Source of the DNA: Corynebacterium ulceribovis DSM 45146
GTDB taxonomy: Bacteria > Actinomycetota > Actinomycetes > Mycobacteriales > Mycobacteriaceae
Direction of reading: 5' to 3'
Assembly: GCF_000372445.1 (NCBI RefSeq)
Contig: NZ_AQUY01000002.1
Location: 399,561 to 463,560 of the forward strand
Length of the DNA stretch: 64,000 nucleotides
Shown here: positions 43,986 through 53,457 of the stretch, piece by piece
How positions within the stretch are numbered: position 1 is the first letter of the stretch
Layout of the letters: every line of letters starts with the position of its first letter
Notes under the pieces: model-generated
What the model was told of the DNA's origin: nothing
Database searches by the model: none
Seen by the model: only the letters and a program-made list of their open reading frames with translations
Position numbers and translations under genes: made by a program

Positions 43986-46181
43986 CTAGAACGTTGACAG
44001 GCTGACGGTATCGCCCTTGCGGACCGTCCGCCCCGACAGCGGCGACTGGAAAAACACAATCCCAGCGTCATCGGAACCAGCGCTGAGCTCAACCTTCAGC
44101 CCCAGCGCTTCGAGTTCCTTAGTGGCATCGGGCACCGACTTACCGATTAGCCACGGCACCTTCACCCGGTTCGTGACCACCAGGTCCACCCGCGGGGAAT
44201 CCGGATCCACCAACTCACCGGATTCCGGGGAGGTCGCCACCACCGCGCCATCGACCAGCTTGGTTTCGGAGGTTTCCGTCACCGCGGTCACCGTCAGCCC
44301 GGCTTCCGTCAGAGTGCGCCGCGCGTCAGCTTCAGACATTCCGGCCACATCCGGCACTTCGATGGCGTTATTCACAATGACCTCCACTGGGCTGTCGTTT
44401 TCCAGGCCGGTGCCCGCCGGCGGCTCCGTTCGAATCACCTGCCCGGCAGCGACGTCTTTATCAAAGCTTTTTGACGTTTTGCCAGGGGTAAGTCCGGCTT
44501 TTTTAATGATGTCCCGAGCTGCTTCTGGTGTCGCCCCAGCCACATCAGGCACTTTTGTTGGGGCAGGTCCCTTGGACGCATGCACAGTAACCACCGACCC
44601 GACCTTCACTTCGGAGCCCGGTGGCGGAACCGCCTGCGCAATTTCCCCTTCGGGAACGGTATCGGAGTACACCGGCTCCCCGGAGCCGAGTTCTAGGCTC
44701 CGGTCAGCCAGCAGGATACGGTAGCGCTCGTGGTCGGCGCCGTCTGGGATGGTCGGAACAGTAGGTTTTCCTTTGGACACGAGCACCGACACTTCCGACC
44801 CGCGCGGTGCCCGGTCACCAAAAGGGGGATCAGTCCCCGCTACCTGGTGTTGCGCCACCGTGTCATGCCAGACATGCTTTTCGGAACCAACAAACCCAGC
44901 GGTTTCTACGCGCTGGATCGCTTGTTCACTGCTCAGGCCATAGACCTGGGGGACTTCGCCGTAGCGACCCGAACCGACCCACCATGCGCCCGTGCTAACC
45001 AGCATCGCCAGAATCAGAGCGATGACCAGCCACATCGCGCAGCCGATTTGAGTACGGGACCGAGCCGGGCGAGCTGGGGCCGGCGCCAGTTCCGTGTCGT
45101 AGCCAGGCACCTTGGGCTCATTGCCATGATCGGCGTAGGGGATAGGCGCGGCCGGACCGGGTGGTACCGCTGGCGCGATTTGGGTTTCAAACGCGCCAGT
45201 CGCTGGCTCTGCCCATTCCGCGAAGTCATCGCGGACGAGCTTTGTCGTCGCCCCAGCTGCATCGCCTGCCCCAGCTGCATCACCGGCCGCTTCTTCCGCC
45301 CGTCCTGCCGCAGTGTCCCGTGGGGTTGGCACCCGGAAATGCGGCAACTGTAGGTCCGTTGCCACATCACGGAGTGCTTCGGCGAATTCTTCCGCGTCGG
45401 CGAATCGTTCCTGCGGATCCTTCACGGTTGCTCGGCCGACCAATGCGTCAACAAGCGAAGGGACACCGGGCATCACTGACGACGGTGACGGTACATCCTG
45501 CTGTAGCCGCTGCAGGGCGATGGCGAGAGACGTGTCGCCGGAAAATGGGGTGGAGTCGGTGAGCAGCTCGAAGAGGACAATGCCGGCGGAATACACGTCG
45601 GTGGCGGAGGAAATTGCGCCACCATCGACCTGCTCGGGTGCCAAATATGCGGCGGTGCCCAAAATGACGGAGTCTTGGGTTAGGCCGGATTCGGCGCGGG
45701 CGCGCACCAGACCAAAGTCCGTGAGCTTCACCTCGCCGCGGGAGTTAATCAGAATGTTCTCCGGCTTAATATCGCGGTGCACCAACCCGGCGCGGTGGGC
45801 AGTGGCCAGCGCCGACAGCACCGGTTCCATCACCGCAAACGCAGCATGCGGCGGCATCGGGCCGCGCTCAGTGAGCAGCTCCCGCAAGGTGCCGCCGTCG
45901 ACCAGTTCCATAATCAGGAAAACGTGCTCACCGTCGTCATCCTGGTCGTAGACGTTGACAATATTCGGGCCGTGCAACCGGGCGGCGGCATGCGCTTCGC
46001 GTTCCAGGCGGGCACGGAATCCCTGGTCATTGTTGTACTTCGGGTCCATGACCTTCGCAGCAACATCCCGACCCAGGCGGGTATCGGTGGCGCGGTACAC
46101 AGTAGACATGCCGCCGCGGGCAATAACCGGGCCGATGCGGTAGCGGCCATTGAGCATGTCGCCGGGGCGCAACGTGGACAT
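43986..46181 (-). CDS. pknL: Serine/threonine protein kinase with five PASTA domains
   Basis: A 731-residue transmembrane kinase. The kinase domain (about 14-280) has GGMSTVY (23-29), the ATP lysine Lys43, HRDIKPEN (136-143) and DFG (156-158). A juxtamembrane stretch rich in Pro and Ala follows, then one membrane helix (CAMWLVIALILAMLVSTGAWWVG). The extracellular part holds five PASTA repeats (from GRYGEVPQVYG to the end), expected to bind peptidoglycan fragments. ATG 46181 is fixed by AGGAGG six bases upstream. The divergent neighbour is a likely substrate or DNA-binding partner, as for mycobacterial PknL and Rv2175c. Confidence 0.95.
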   Translation of the reverse strand: MSTLRPGDMLNGRYRIGPVIARGGMSTVYRATDTRLGRDVAAKVMDPKYNNDQGFRARLEREAHAAARLHGPNIVNVYDQDDDGEHVFLIMELVDGGTLRELLTERGPMPPHAAFAVMEPVLSALATAHRAGLVHRDIKPENILINSRGEVKLTDFGLVRARAESGLTQDSVILGTAAYLAPEQVDGGAISSATDVYSAGIVLFELLTDSTPFSGDTSLAIALQRLQQDVPSPSSVMPGVPSLVDALVGRATVKDPQERFADAEEFAEALRDVATDLQLPHFRVPTPRDTAAGRAEEAAGDAAGAGDAAGATTKLVRDDFAEWAEPATGAFETQIAPAVPPGPAAPIPYADHGNEPKVPGYDTELAPAPARPARSRTQIGCAMWLVIALILAMLVSTGAWWVGSGRYGEVPQVYGLSSEQAIQRVETAGFVGSEKHVWHDTVAQHQVAGTDPPFGDRAPRGSEVSVLVSKGKPTVPTIPDGADHERYRILLADRSLELGSGEPVYSDTVPEGEIAQAVPPPGSEVKVGSVVTVHASKGPAPTKVPDVAGATPEAARDIIKKAGLTPGKTSKSFDKDVAAGQVIRTEPPAGTGLENDSPVEVIVNNAIEVPDVAGMSEADARRTLTEAGLTVTAVTETSETKLVDGAVVATSPESGELVDPDSPRVDLVVTNRVKVPWLIGKSVPDATKELEALGLKVELSAGSDDAGIVFFQSPLSGRTVRKGDTVSLSTF

Positions 46182-46272
46182 GGTGGCCTCCTGGAAAATG
46201 AAACTAACGCCGTCAAGTATGACCCGAAACGGCAAAGCGATGCCAACTGGGTCGAGGAAGGCGCGCTACATT

Positions 46273-46647
46273 GTGAGTGTGAGTAATGTACCTGCACCAG
46301 AAGAAATCCTGTCCGCCGACGAGCCGCTGCTGACCATTCCGGAAGTCGCCGACCGCCTAGGCGTCCTGGTCACCCGAGTCCATGCACTGCTACGCGAACA
46401 GCAGTTGCTGGAGGTACGAGTCGATGGCGTGCGTAAAGTTCCCGCCCGGTTGCTTAATGACGATGGCACCATCAACCGGTTCGTGCCTGGCGTGATTGCG
46501 CTGCTGTCGGACGGGGGTTTCCAGGACTGGGAAATCCTCCAGTACCTGTTTACGCCGGATGAGTCGCTTCCTGGTCGGCCAGTGGACGCGCTGCATGGGC
46601 ATCTTGCCCGCGAGGTGATGCGCCGCGCTCAAGCCATGGCGCTGTAA
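46273..46647 (+). CDS. Rv2175c-type DNA-binding protein, likely PknL target
   Basis: A 124-residue protein with a winged helix-turn-helix-like N-terminal half (LLTIPEVADRLGVLVTRVHALLREQQLLEVRVDGVRKVP). The conserved C-terminal region (VPGVIALLSDGGFQDWEILQYLFTPDESLPGRPVDALHGHLAREVMRRAQAMAL) closely matches mycobacterial Rv2175c. In mycobacteria this DNA-binding protein is phosphorylated by PknL; the same pairing is expected here. The start may be GTG 46273 or GTG 46279. Its 3' end overlaps mptA, coming from the other strand, by 98 bp. Confidence 0.92.
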   Translation: MSVSNVPAPEEILSADEPLLTIPEVADRLGVLVTRVHALLREQQLLEVRVDGVRKVPARLLNDDGTINRFVPGVIALLSDGGFQDWEILQYLFTPDESLPGRPVDALHGHLAREVMRRAQAMAL

Positions 46648-48067
46648 GACCAGCAACCCGGGTCATCCAGTAGGTCAATGCCAGCGCACCGAGCGTCCAT
46701 GGGATGTTGTATAGCCGGTTGTTGCCGTCGCCGGTAAAACTCAGCGTCAGGAACGCTGAGAAGGCGAAGACACACCAGATGACCCACTTGGGTGGCTTGA
46801 CCGCGCCGATAAGCGTCAGCGGCGAAATGTAGTACCACGGCAATGTCACCGCATTAAATACGGTGGTGACCCCGTAGGCAGCGGAAATACCGGCAACATT
46901 GTGGCGGGTGGTGCGCTGGAATAGCAGCCACGTCACCACTAGGCCCACCATCATGAGCCCCATGGAGATTGGCCGCAGGAAGTCCACCAGCACATTGAAG
47001 GACACCGCATCGGTGAACATGCCCGCAATGGCACTGATAGTAGAAGCAACTGCCGATGGGAACGCCAGCGGGTTAATCACCTTGGTGTTGCCGGAGATTT
47101 CCGACAGCCAGCCCCAGCTGGTCCCAGAAAGTTCCGTCACGGCGGCCAGCGCCGCAATGCACACCGCAAGGTGCAGCAGCCCGTAGCCAACTAGCTCCGG
47201 CAGTCGGCGCGCAAAACCTGGCCAAGTCCAGCGCACCTCGTGGCGACGGGTCAGTGCAATCCACACAAGGAACGGCAGCGCAATAATGCCGGTGGCTTTC
47301 ATCGACACCGCAAGACCAACTAGGAAAGCGCCGACAACGGCACCGCGCAACACTGGCATCCGCAGCGCCGCGAGCACCCCAAAGTTCACCAAGGCGACCA
47401 TGATGGCCTCATTGTGCAGACCGCCGACAAGGTGCAGCAACACCACCGGGTTCAGCACCCCAAGCCACAGTGCCATCGCCGGATTGCCACCGACCGCGGT
47501 TGCGATCCGTGGGGTAGCCCAAGCAATACCGGCGTATCCGACCGCCGCAACAATGCTGTACACCATCACACCGAGGGTGACATTATTGCCCACCAGCGAC
47601 GTAATGCCATCGCCAAGCCACAGATGCAGCGGCCCGTACGGAGTGGTTGTGTTGCGCCAGTCCATAGACACTTCAAACAGGTATGGTCCCGGCAGCACGG
47701 AGGCACCTTCGGTGTACGGGTCGAAACCTTCCCGAACCATGGCGCCTTGCATGAGGTAGGAGTACACGTCGCGGCTAAACAGCGGCGCGGCGAACACTAG
47801 CGGCACAGCCCAGTGCCACAGGCAGCGCCGAACATTGTCCAGGGTCAGTTCCCGGCCGAGCCGTGCCCATGCGTACACCATCAACACAATGCCGACGAGG
47901 ACGAACATTTGGCTCAGCGCAGAGCCGTGGCCGTAGCTGAGGAAGGACAAACCGAGGCCTTCGAGCACACCGCCGCGGGCGCGGGTAGCGCCGGCGCCGT
48001 AGGACCCCACTGCCAACAACAGCCCAGCGATGAGGCCGAGTCGGGCAGGTGACGACAAGGTGTTCAC
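46550..48067 (-). CDS. mptA: Alpha-(1->6)-mannopyranosyltransferase (MptA type)
   Basis: A 505-residue GT-C membrane mannosyltransferase that extends the alpha-1,6-mannan core of lipomannan using polyprenyl-phosphate mannose. More than ten hydrophobic helices are visible. The first large loop carries a modified DxD-like site SRDVYSYLMQGAMVREGFDPY, followed by PYGPLHLWL and a GGLHNEA segment. Assigned by this layout and the position between pknL and idsA, as for mptA in C. glutamicum and its mycobacterial counterpart. The last 32 codons overlap the convergent Rv2175c-type gene. The GTG start at 48067 follows AAAGGA. Confidence 0.92.
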   Translation of the reverse strand: MNTLSSPARLGLIAGLLLAVGSYGAGATRARGGVLEGLGLSFLSYGHGSALSQMFVLVGIVLMVYAWARLGRELTLDNVRRCLWHWAVPLVFAAPLFSRDVYSYLMQGAMVREGFDPYTEGASVLPGPYLFEVSMDWRNTTTPYGPLHLWLGDGITSLVGNNVTLGVMVYSIVAAVGYAGIAWATPRIATAVGGNPAMALWLGVLNPVVLLHLVGGLHNEAIMVALVNFGVLAALRMPVLRGAVVGAFLVGLAVSMKATGIIALPFLVWIALTRRHEVRWTWPGFARRLPELVGYGLLHLAVCIAALAAVTELSGTSWGWLSEISGNTKVINPLAFPSAVASTISAIAGMFTDAVSFNVLVDFLRPISMGLMMVGLVVTWLLFQRTTRHNVAGISAAYGVTTVFNAVTLPWYYISPLTLIGAVKPPKWVIWCVFAFSAFLTLSFTGDGNNRLYNIPWTLGALALTYWMTRVAGLTAPWLERGASPRGQDAHAARPLADQEATHPA

Positions 48068-48087
48068 AACATCAGTCCTTTGGGTCC

Positions 48088-49740
48088 TTAGTCTTTCGGC
48101 AGCGGCTCAAACCGGGCGGCAGCATGCGCACCGGACATCATCACCGTCGGTACCCCAATGCCTGGGGTGGTGGTCGCTCCGGCTAGCACCAGGTTCTCTG
48201 GCCGCTTCGGATGCATATTGCGTGGCCTAAATGGTCCGGTTTGCGTAACTGTATGCGCCAACGCGAATGGAGACCCGGCCCCCATGCCAGCTTGCGCCCA
48301 AGTAGCTGGGGTATCAATCCGGGCGATAGACAGCTCGGACATGTCGGAAAAACCGCGGATTTCCAGAACTTTCGCAAGATCTGCGACGTATGGTCCGGTC
48401 AGGGTGGACCAATGTAGCGCTGCCGATTCCAGATTCGGGCATGGCGCTAGGAAGGAGATCGGCTCGTGGGTTTCGCCGTCTGGGCCGGTGACAATGAACT
48501 CCGGGTTGGTGGCCGCTGGCCGTGTCACCAGCAGTGATGGGTCGGACATCAGCTGCGCGTTTTTCGGGGCAGCGATTTCCTGGAAAGTTTCTGACCACTT
48601 GGCCCCAAAGGAAATTGTGTGGTGTCGCAGCGGCTTCGCCCACGTGCTTGTCACTGCGGTCGGCAGCGTGCCATGAACAACCACAGCCGACGGCGACCAG
48701 CGGTAGCCAGCCCGGCGATGCGGCGGCGTGAACCCACCGGCATCCAACCACCGGTCCACGAGCGGTAGGTCAACGGTACTGACCACCGCGTCACACGGGA
48801 GGCTGCCCTGGTCAGTGTGCACCGCCGCGACCCGATTGCCGACGGTATCCAGGCCCGTCACGGTATGTTCCAAAAGTACTTCGCCACCGAGCTTTTTGAC
48901 GGCAGCAGCCAGCAATCCGGGAATGGCTCCCATACCAGGGCCGGTGGCTGACACCGTCGGGTAATAGACACCCATCGAGGTATCCATATGCGCAATCATC
49001 GCGTACACCGCACGGGCATCATGCGGGGAGACCCCGGCGTACAGGGATTGAAAACTAAAGACTCGGGCAAGATCGGGGTCTTTAATGAACCGACCAATTT
49101 GCCGTTCCAAGGAGCTCAGCCCGCCGAGCTGCAGCAGCTCGCCCATTCCCGACTTCAGGGCAGTGGTTTGCCACATATCCGACAGCTTGTCGAAGTCGGA
49201 ATTCATGAACGGGAATGCTGTGGAGTACATCTGCTTGAGCCACTTGCGTAGGGCGAGGTAGCGCCGGGCAGCCGCCGGACCGTCGCCATTGCGGCTGGTG
49301 GTAAACCGAGCGATTTCCTCGGCCATCCGGTGCGGGTCTGCCATGACGTCAATGTGGTCACCGCTGTGGTGGCCGCCCGCGAATTCGGCGTAGTAAGTCG
49401 GGGAGATGCGGCGGAGCTCAAAATCTGGGTCGACATCGTCAATCCGCAGGCCCGCGGAAGCCAAAGTGGATTCCAGCAGGGTCGGCAACGTCAGCACCGT
49501 GGCGCCGGTGTCGAAGCGTGCCTTAATGTGCGGCATGCCAGTGTCCGAACCACCAGCGGTCCGGCAGGTGGTGGCGAGCAGTTCCGTTTGGCAGCGGCCG
49601 CCGACCTGGCTGCCTCGGTCCACGACGGTGACGTGGTGGCCGGTAGCGAGCAGTCGGACAGCGGCAGTCAGACCGGATAGGCCTGCGCCGATGACAACGA
49701 CCGTGCCGGTCGGGTAGGGAACTTGACGACGTAGTGACAT
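48088..49740 (-). CDS. CrtI-family phytoene-desaturase-like FAD enzyme
   Basis: A 550-residue FAD-dependent oxidoreductase of the carotenoid desaturase family. It opens with the dinucleotide fold VVVIGAGLSGLTAAVRL (14-30) and DRGSQVGGRCQT. The RARFDTGATVLTLP and SPTYYAEF segments and the C-terminal NLVLAGATTTPGIGVPTVMMSGAHAAARF are typical of phytoene desaturases. ATG 49740 has GGAG nine bases upstream and lies 16 bp after idsA, so the two are cotranscribed. No phytoene synthase gene lies in the window. Substrate is uncertain: phytoene, another prenyl chain, or a diapo-carotenoid. In C. glutamicum the carotenoid desaturase is in a separate cluster, so the position here is unusual. Confidence 0.85.
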   Translation of the reverse strand: MSLRRQVPYPTGTVVVIGAGLSGLTAAVRLLATGHHVTVVDRGSQVGGRCQTELLATTCRTAGGSDTGMPHIKARFDTGATVLTLPTLLESTLASAGLRIDDVDPDFELRRISPTYYAEFAGGHHSGDHIDVMADPHRMAEEIARFTTSRNGDGPAAARRYLALRKWLKQMYSTAFPFMNSDFDKLSDMWQTTALKSGMGELLQLGGLSSLERQIGRFIKDPDLARVFSFQSLYAGVSPHDARAVYAMIAHMDTSMGVYYPTVSATGPGMGAIPGLLAAAVKKLGGEVLLEHTVTGLDTVGNRVAAVHTDQGSLPCDAVVSTVDLPLVDRWLDAGGFTPPHRRAGYRWSPSAVVVHGTLPTAVTSTWAKPLRHHTISFGAKWSETFQEIAAPKNAQLMSDPSLLVTRPAATNPEFIVTGPDGETHEPISFLAPCPNLESAALHWSTLTGPYVADLAKVLEIRGFSDMSELSIARIDTPATWAQAGMGAGSPFALAHTVTQTGPFRPRNMHPKRPENLVLAGATTTPGIGVPTVMMSGAHAAARFEPLPKD

Positions 49741-49756
49741 AAGTGGGTTCTCCGAC

Positions 49757-50821
49757 TTATTTGGTGCGGTGTCCCGTAGCCTGCTCGGCAAGGTCAGCCA
49801 GCTGGGCGCGGATATCAGGGTTAATCGGGGCAGATGCTAGAGCTGCAACACCGGATTCGGTGAGCTCTGTGATGCGCCGCTCCACAATATCGGCTGCACC
49901 AGAGTGGTGGATAATCTCGCGGAGCTCGTCAACGTCCGCCTGTGCGCGAACGGTCCCAATGCCGGCGCGAAGCTTCGCGGCGGCCGCCGGGTCGTGCTCG
50001 TCACAAAGCTTCAATGCTGTACCAAAAAGAACGGTGCGCTTACCTTCCCGCAGATCGTCCCCGGAACCTTTACCCGTCGCGGCGGGATCGCCGAAGATGT
50101 CGAGGTGGTCGTCACGAAGCTGGAAAGCGATCCCCACATCGTGGCCAAAAGTGCGGTACGCGCGGACAATATCCTCCGAGGCATCAGCCACCGCGGCGCC
50201 CAAATGCAGCGGGCGTTCGACGGTATAGGCGGCAGTTTTGAAACGATATACCCGCTCAGTGTCCGTCGTCTTCTCCGATGCGGCGGCCTCCAACGCAATG
50301 TCCAGCAGCTGACCGCCCAGCACCTCAGTGCGCATCGCCGACCACGGGCCGATCGCGCGGCCGAAAGCGTCGGGGGACAACCCAGCGGTCATCAGCATGT
50401 CATCAGCCCACGCCAACGCGATATCGCCCACCAGGATGGCCACCGATTCACCGTACTCGTCGGAACTGCCTGCCCAACCGTGCTCAGCGTGGGCGGCAGC
50501 AAAGCGCCGGTGAACCGTGGGGAAACCGCGACGAGTTTCCGACGCGTCAATAATGTCATCGTGGATCAGCGCACAGGACTGGATCAGCTCGAGCGCAGAA
50601 AACGCAGCCACGACCGCCGACTCCGACTCGGTGGACGTATCCGAATCGACTGCACCGAGGTAACCGAGCCACGCGAACATCGGACGCAGGCGTTTGCCAC
50701 CGGTCATTGTGAAATCGCGGAGCGCACCGACCGCCTCCGTGAACTTCGGATCGATGCTTTCGACATGGTTGGCACGCGAATCGAAAAACTCAGATAAAGC
50801 GGTGTCAACAGCAGTGCGCAT
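49757..50821 (-). CDS. idsA: Geranylgeranyl-diphosphate synthase / long prenyl diphosphate synthase
   Basis: A 354-residue trans-prenyltransferase. The two aspartate-rich motifs are DDIID (88-92) and DDHLD (237-241), with GGKRLRP (41-47) for substrate phosphate binding. ATG 50821 is taken as the start; upstream in-frame starts (for example 50902) would overlap the divergent MetF-like gene. Such IdsA proteins supply geranylgeranyl or longer diphosphates for carotenoid and polyprenyl lipid carriers. It is first in the minus-strand run idsA, CrtI-like, mptA, a sensible set if the prenyl chain also feeds polyprenyl-phosphate mannose. Confidence 0.93.
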   Translation of the reverse strand: MRTAVDTALSEFFDSRANHVESIDPKFTEAVGALRDFTMTGGKRLRPMFAWLGYLGAVDSDTSTESESAVVAAFSALELIQSCALIHDDIIDASETRRGFPTVHRRFAAAHAEHGWAGSSDEYGESVAILVGDIALAWADDMLMTAGLSPDAFGRAIGPWSAMRTEVLGGQLLDIALEAAASEKTTDTERVYRFKTAAYTVERPLHLGAAVADASEDIVRAYRTFGHDVGIAFQLRDDHLDIFGDPAATGKGSGDDLREGKRTVLFGTALKLCDEHDPAAAAKLRAGIGTVRAQADVDELREIIHHSGAADIVERRITELTESGVAALASAPINPDIRAQLADLAEQATGHRTK

Positions 50822-50900
50822 TGATATCACGGTTGATGAAGCTCCATTCGTAGACGGGGGCGAACTGTTAAACGAGCTCACCCCACTAAGATACCTATCC

Positions 50901-51890
50901 ATGAACAGCGACTCGACCCCGGTAGCACCGAAACAGCGCGGCATTTGTGATGTTCTGTCCTTGCCGTCGCCTGGAAAAGTGCCTTTCTCAGTGGAATTCA
51001 TGCCCCCTCGCGATGAGGCCGCAGCTAACCGGCTCCATGAAATGGCCATCGGTATGCACGACTTGGGCGCCGCATTCGTCGCTGTAACCTACGGCGCCGG
51101 CGGATCGACCCAAGACCTGACCATGGATGCTGCGGTGCGGATGAAAGACCAACCGCTCACCACGCTGTTGCACCTGACCCTGGTCGACCACACCGTAGAA
51201 GAACTACAAGAAGCACTCCGCAACCATGCCCGCCGCGGCCTGACCAACTTGTTGGTACTGCGCGGTGACCCACCGGGAGACCCAATGGGCGAGTGGACGA
51301 CCACCCCGGGCGGCCTGACCTACGCCTCGGAACTGATCGAACTGATTAAGTCGATGCCGGAATGCCAAGACTTTGAGGTGGGTATCGCCAGCTTCCCAGA
51401 AGGGCACTACCGAGCCGCTGACTTAGAAGCCGACACGAAGTGGACGCTGCATAAACTGCGCTGCGGCGCGGAGTACTCCGTCACCCAAATGTTCTTTGAT
51501 GTTGACCACTACCTGCGGCTGCGGGACCGACTGGTGGCTGCCGACGCTGAACAGGGCGCCAAGCCGATTATTCCGGGCATTATGCCGATTACGTCGCTGC
51601 GGTCGGTTCGTCGCCAGATGGAACTATCCGGCGCGGAACTGCCGAAGCACCTAGAGAAGCGGTTGGTGTCCGCCGCTGCCGGCGATGAAGTGGCCAACCG
51701 GGAAGCAATTCGGGAAGTGGGCATTGAAGTGTCCACTGAGATTGTCGAACGCCTCATCTCGGAGGGGGTGCCAGACCTGCACTTCATGACCATGAACCAT
51801 CCGCGGGCGACGCAGGAAGTGCTACACAACGTGGGCATGGCACCGGCCTGGGGTGGCGCCGGGCACGATATGGTCCGCGGCGGCTTCTAG
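50901..51890 (+). CDS. Methylenetetrahydrofolate-reductase-like protein (Rv2172c type)
   Basis: A 329-residue (beta/alpha)8 protein of the MetF family. It has PFSVEFMPPRDEAAANRL, where MetF has its catalytic Glu, VTYGAGGSTQDLTMDAAVRM, HLTLVDHTVEEL and LVLRGDPPGD, and later QMFFDVDHYLRLRDRL and PGIMPITSLRSVRRQMELSG. It is the counterpart of mycobacterial Rv2172c at the same place, regarded as an unusual methylenetetrahydrofolate reductase. ATG 50901 fits the family. It is divergent from idsA, with 79 bp between the starts. Confidence 0.9.
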   Translation: MNSDSTPVAPKQRGICDVLSLPSPGKVPFSVEFMPPRDEAAANRLHEMAIGMHDLGAAFVAVTYGAGGSTQDLTMDAAVRMKDQPLTTLLHLTLVDHTVEELQEALRNHARRGLTNLLVLRGDPPGDPMGEWTTTPGGLTYASELIELIKSMPECQDFEVGIASFPEGHYRAADLEADTKWTLHKLRCGAEYSVTQMFFDVDHYLRLRDRLVAADAEQGAKPIIPGIMPITSLRSVRRQMELSGAELPKHLEKRLVSAAAGDEVANREAIREVGIEVSTEIVERLISEGVPDLHFMTMNHPRATQEVLHNVGMAPAWGGAGHDMVRGGF

Positions 51891-51921
51891 CGCGGCGACC
51901 GCCGTTTCAGCGCTTACTCGC

Positions 51922-52695
51922 TTACAGTGCCCAGTCGTCGACGGTTGGCTTCTTCGGCTCCTCGGTGCTTTCGCCCGGTGGCAGGGCCAGTGGTTCGGCT
52001 GGGTCCTGCGTTGCAGTTGCTGGACGGCCAACGAGTTTTGTGTGGGTCATGCGGGAGTTCCGTACGGTCCACACGGCGACGCCCGCTGCCGTCAATAAGC
52101 CCACGAGCATGGTGATGAACGTCCACTGTTGCATTTTGGTGCGGGAGTCTGGGGTGGAGGCGGCTTCGGCGGTAACGTCTAAGACTTTGCCGGGCTGACC
52201 TGCCCATTGTGCGGCGGTGTCGGAGCCTTGCTGCCCGTTGGTGGCGCTCAGCGGGCCGGGGAATTCGACGTTGAGGGCTAGGTCGGCTTTGTCGGCTTTG
52301 ACCTTGGTGAAGTCGAACATGCCGTTGAGTTCCATCGTGTTGGCTGAGGTGCGCTCGAAGTGGATATTCGTGCCGGCTTCGTCGCTGATGGAGTCGATGA
52401 GGCTATTGAACTCTTCGAAGCTGAGGTCGTCTAGCGTGAACTTTTTGCCGATGTAGCCGTCTTGGTCGTAGTCACTGGCGGTGATTTTGTCGTCGAGGGT
52501 GCTTGGGATTTGCCAGTCGACGATTTTCGGGTGCGCCTTTTTCGGGGTTGCCACGATGACGTTGCCAGAAACCCGGTCATTGCGGTCTGCGGTGAGCTCG
52601 GTGTGCAGCCGCATGCAGCCGGTCAGGGGCAGCAGGACGGTCATGAGCGCTGTGGCGGCGGTGGCGCGCAGCCAATTCCGGTTGCGAAAGGTCAT
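51922..52695 (-). CDS. lppM: LppM-type lipoprotein (DUF3153)
   Basis: A 257-residue lipoprotein with lipobox LTGC (Cys27) after a signal helix (about 8-26). A beta-rich domain (about 30-185, RLHTELTADRNDRVSGNVIVATP on) is followed by one C-terminal membrane helix (WTFITMLVGLLTAAGVAVWTV, about 194-214) and a short cytoplasmic tail. This is the LppM layout known from mycobacteria, where the protein affects phosphatidyl-inositol-mannoside-linked traits. It lies 4 bp after the GNAT gene on the same strand, so they share a transcript. Confidence 0.88.
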   Translation of the reverse strand: MTFRNRNWLRATAATALMTVLLPLTGCMRLHTELTADRNDRVSGNVIVATPKKAHPKIVDWQIPSTLDDKITASDYDQDGYIGKKFTLDDLSFEEFNSLIDSISDEAGTNIHFERTSANTMELNGMFDFTKVKADKADLALNVEFPGPLSATNGQQGSDTAAQWAGQPGKVLDVTAEAASTPDSRTKMQQWTFITMLVGLLTAAGVAVWTVRNSRMTHTKLVGRPATATQDPAEPLALPPGESTEEPKKPTVDDWAL

Positions 52696-52699
52696 GGGT

Positions 52700-53317
52700 C
52701 TACTGTGCCACGTCGGCTGTGCTGGTCAGCGGAAGCTTGGCGCCAAGGATGGCGAAGGGGCGGTCGTCGCCGGGGAAGTAGAAGTCGCGGAGGATATCGA
52801 CGAATCCGAGGCTGCGGTAGAGCTGCCAAGCGCGATTGGCTTCAGCCGGAACTTCTGGGGTGGAGAGCAGTACTCGTTGGTCGGGGCGGTCCCGCATTAG
52901 TTCTTGAAGGAGTGTGCGGCCGATGCCGTGGCCTTGGTAGTTCGGGCTGACGTGGATTTCGGTTAGTTCGCAGTAGTTGCTCAGGACTGCGGCGGTGGCT
53001 TGCACCTTCCATCCGTGCTGAGCCATTCCGGCGCGTACTTGCTGGCTCCACCATTGATTGGATTGGCCGGTGTAGCAATAGGCAACGCCGACTAGGGGAT
53101 TGGTGAGGTCTGCGAGTGCTTCCGTGGGGTCGACGTCGTCGGGGTGGGCGATGGCCATGGCTCCGCACCAGTTGGGGTTGCGCATGTGGCGTGCCCAGGC
53201 ATGGGTGCGAGCGTCGATGAGCGTCCGTGCGTAGCCCATGGCGTCAACGTAAATTTCCACGGCTGGGCGTAGGCGGGCCTGGAAGATGGAGGCTGGGGTT
53301 TGCAGGACGCTAATCAT
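52700..53317 (-). CDS. GNAT family N-acetyltransferase (Rv2170 type)
   Basis: A 205-residue acetyltransferase. The CoA-binding GNAT motif appears as VSPNYQGHGIGRTLLQEL (about 137-154, Q-x-x-G-x-G/A pattern), with WQLYRSLGFVDILRDFYFPGDDRPFAILG near the end. The N-terminal region (YVDAMGYARTLIDARTHAWARH) matches the mycobacterial neighbour of LppM. The likely substrate is an amino group on a small molecule or protein. ATG 53317 fits relatives; longer frames to 53368 add unrelated residues. Upstream of lppM in the same run. Confidence 0.88.
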   Translation of the reverse strand: MISVLQTPASIFQARLRPAVEIYVDAMGYARTLIDARTHAWARHMRNPNWCGAMAIAHPDDVDPTEALADLTNPLVGVAYCYTGQSNQWWSQQVRAGMAQHGWKVQATAAVLSNYCELTEIHVSPNYQGHGIGRTLLQELMRDRPDQRVLLSTPEVPAEANRAWQLYRSLGFVDILRDFYFPGDDRPFAILGAKLPLTSTADVAQ

Positions 53318-53457
53318 CACGCTTCGATTATTCCCTTTTTTGCTTGTTGACGTTGGGATTGCCCCCAAAAAGCCGATAGAACATGTGTTCTATGTCTGGT
53401 GAGGGTGCTGTCTGAGCTCGGCGCTATCGTTCGGGTATCGAACAAAGGAATGATGCC

